This document shows positions 63,174 through 64,000 of a DNA stretch of 64,000 bases, in pieces; within the stretch, counting starts at the first letter, position 1; each line of letters opens with the position of its first letter. The notes under the pieces were generated by a model that saw only the letters and a program-made list of their open reading frames with translations, was not told where the DNA came from and did not search any database. This stretch comes from Ophiodon elongatus (taxonomy: Eukaryota > Chordata > Actinopteri > Perciformes > Hexagrammidae). The stretch spans positions 3,608,501 to 3,672,500 of the forward strand of contig JACSYO010001640.1 in the NCBI GenBank assembly GCA_016806645.1, written 5' to 3'. The position numbers and the translations under genes were made by a program.

Positions 63174-64000
63174 TCATGTCCGTCTGAGGAGAGCCTCGAG
63201 CTTGTGAACTTGTGAATCATTTATGCTCCACACGGGCCTCAGCCTGCCTTGCTCTAGCGTCAGTCTGACTCGGTGCGCGGGGAGAGATCGACGCCTCCGG
63301 CCGTATCCCTGTGGGCTGATCTTGTCTGCGGGGGCACTCCCGATCTTCAACTTGTTATTGAGCTGGTGCAGACGGTGTGCGAGGTCATGCACTGTACAGG
63401 TGCCCAGCGAACAACCTTGTCTTCTTGACTGATTGCTTGAGTTTTTAGACCTCTTGGTTCGGACATTGATGTCAGTGCTGGAGGACAGAGGGAGAAGAAG
63501 AGAATGTTAATCTATGCTGTTCAGTCCTGAGTTGTTAATGAGTATGCTCTGCTTAAGTTAAGTATTCCTTTTCTATGACAAAAAATAATATGATGGCCAA
63601 ATGGAGACAGTTTGCAGACTTTCAGGATATCATGGGTGGTATCTTACCTGGAATGTGGCAGCAAAGTATCCCTGATATCTTCTGGTCGGACGAAGTACTC
63701 AGACTCGGCTGTCTTCTCTACTGATACACTGTCAAGATCCCGTCTCAATCGGCTCCCGAGCCATATGCTTCGCCTGGGAGAGGAAAAAAACTCTTAGTTA
63801 GTCATAGGTAGATAGTTCAGTAGACAGCTGTCACAGACTTGACAGACTGTCACATCTTATATCAAATAAAAACATTTTGATTACTGAATGATTTACTTCT
63901 CAGTTAACGCACCTTTTTTTCAACTCCGGATTCACTTCAAGTTCCACACAGTGTGCTACTGTCGCCAGCAGACAGCAGGAGAGGAAGGACTGGATGATCA
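63174..64000 (-). CDS. adm: Pre-pro-adrenomedullin (5'-partial)
   Basis: Adrenomedullin is a secreted vasodilator peptide hormone acting on CALCRL-RAMP receptors. Exons: 64000-63903 (open at the window end; splice donor AAAAAG|GTGCG), 63773-63648 and 63477-63174. The first visible residues, IIQSFLSCCLLATVAHC, are the signal peptide; the initiator Met is just outside the window. The propeptide follows, then the mature peptide with the six-residue disulfide ring CSLGTC, TVHDLAHRLHQLNNKLK and the end KISPQGYGRRRR, where Gly donates the C-terminal amide and the basic run is the cleavage site. Synteny with ampd3 and the ring sequence point to teleost adrenomedullin 1. The region matching mammalian PAMP (KKRRSIWLGSRLRRD) lacks the Gly-Lys-Arg amidation signal. 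Confidence 0.95.

Overview
The window is vertebrate nuclear DNA, most likely from a teleost fish of the spiny-rayed (percomorph) kind. The evidence is intron-rich genes with GT-AG junctions, many CA/TG microsatellites, decayed fish-type LINEs, hAT-like and piggyBac-like DNA transposon remnants, and proteins that align closely with human orthologues while keeping fish features. I cannot name the species. There are no operons, CRISPR arrays or bacterial features.

Five protein-coding genes were assembled exon by exon, with reading phase checked across every junction. ctr9 (7236 to 627, minus, 23 coding exons, 1170 aa) encodes the TPR scaffold of the PAF1 complex. irag1/mrvi1 (8508 to 41056, plus, 38 coding exons, 1573 aa) encodes the IP3-receptor-associated cGMP-kinase substrate. 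Here its IRAG1 part is preceded by a long EF-hand-like and coiled-coil module resembling KASH5. lyve1 (42948 to 45041, plus, 6 exons, 270 aa) encodes a Link-domain hyaluronan receptor. ampd3 (53583 to 45960, minus, 14 exons, 760 aa, plus an in-frame alternative first exon at 57140-57233) encodes AMP deaminase 3. adm (window end to 63174, minus) encodes pre-pro-adrenomedullin and lacks only its first few codons.

The order ctr9 - irag1 - lyve1 - ampd3 - adm, with these orientations, matches the human 11p15 block ADM-AMPD3-RNF141-LYVE1-IRAG1-CTR9 read backwards, except that rnf141 is not between lyve1 and ampd3. ctr9 and irag1 are divergent and share about 1.3 kb of upstream DNA. lyve1 and ampd3 are convergent and end about 0.9 kb apart. 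adm lies about 6 kb upstream of ampd3.

The remaining DNA is introns and intergenic sequence filled with repeats: an L1/Tx1-like remnant split by a MITE (10.7-12.8 kb), an antisense LINE remnant split by a hAT-like MITE (13.7-14.8 kb), repeated CAGTGGTGG-type elements, a 24-bp minisatellite inside ampd3, a piggyBac transposase C-terminal remnant inside ampd3, and a jockey/L2-like LINE with an STR tail upstream of ampd3. The most interesting observations are the KASH5-like plus IRAG1 fusion architecture, an irag1 intron bounded by complementary AC and GT repeats, a GC-AG intron in ctr9, and the alternative ampd3 start.
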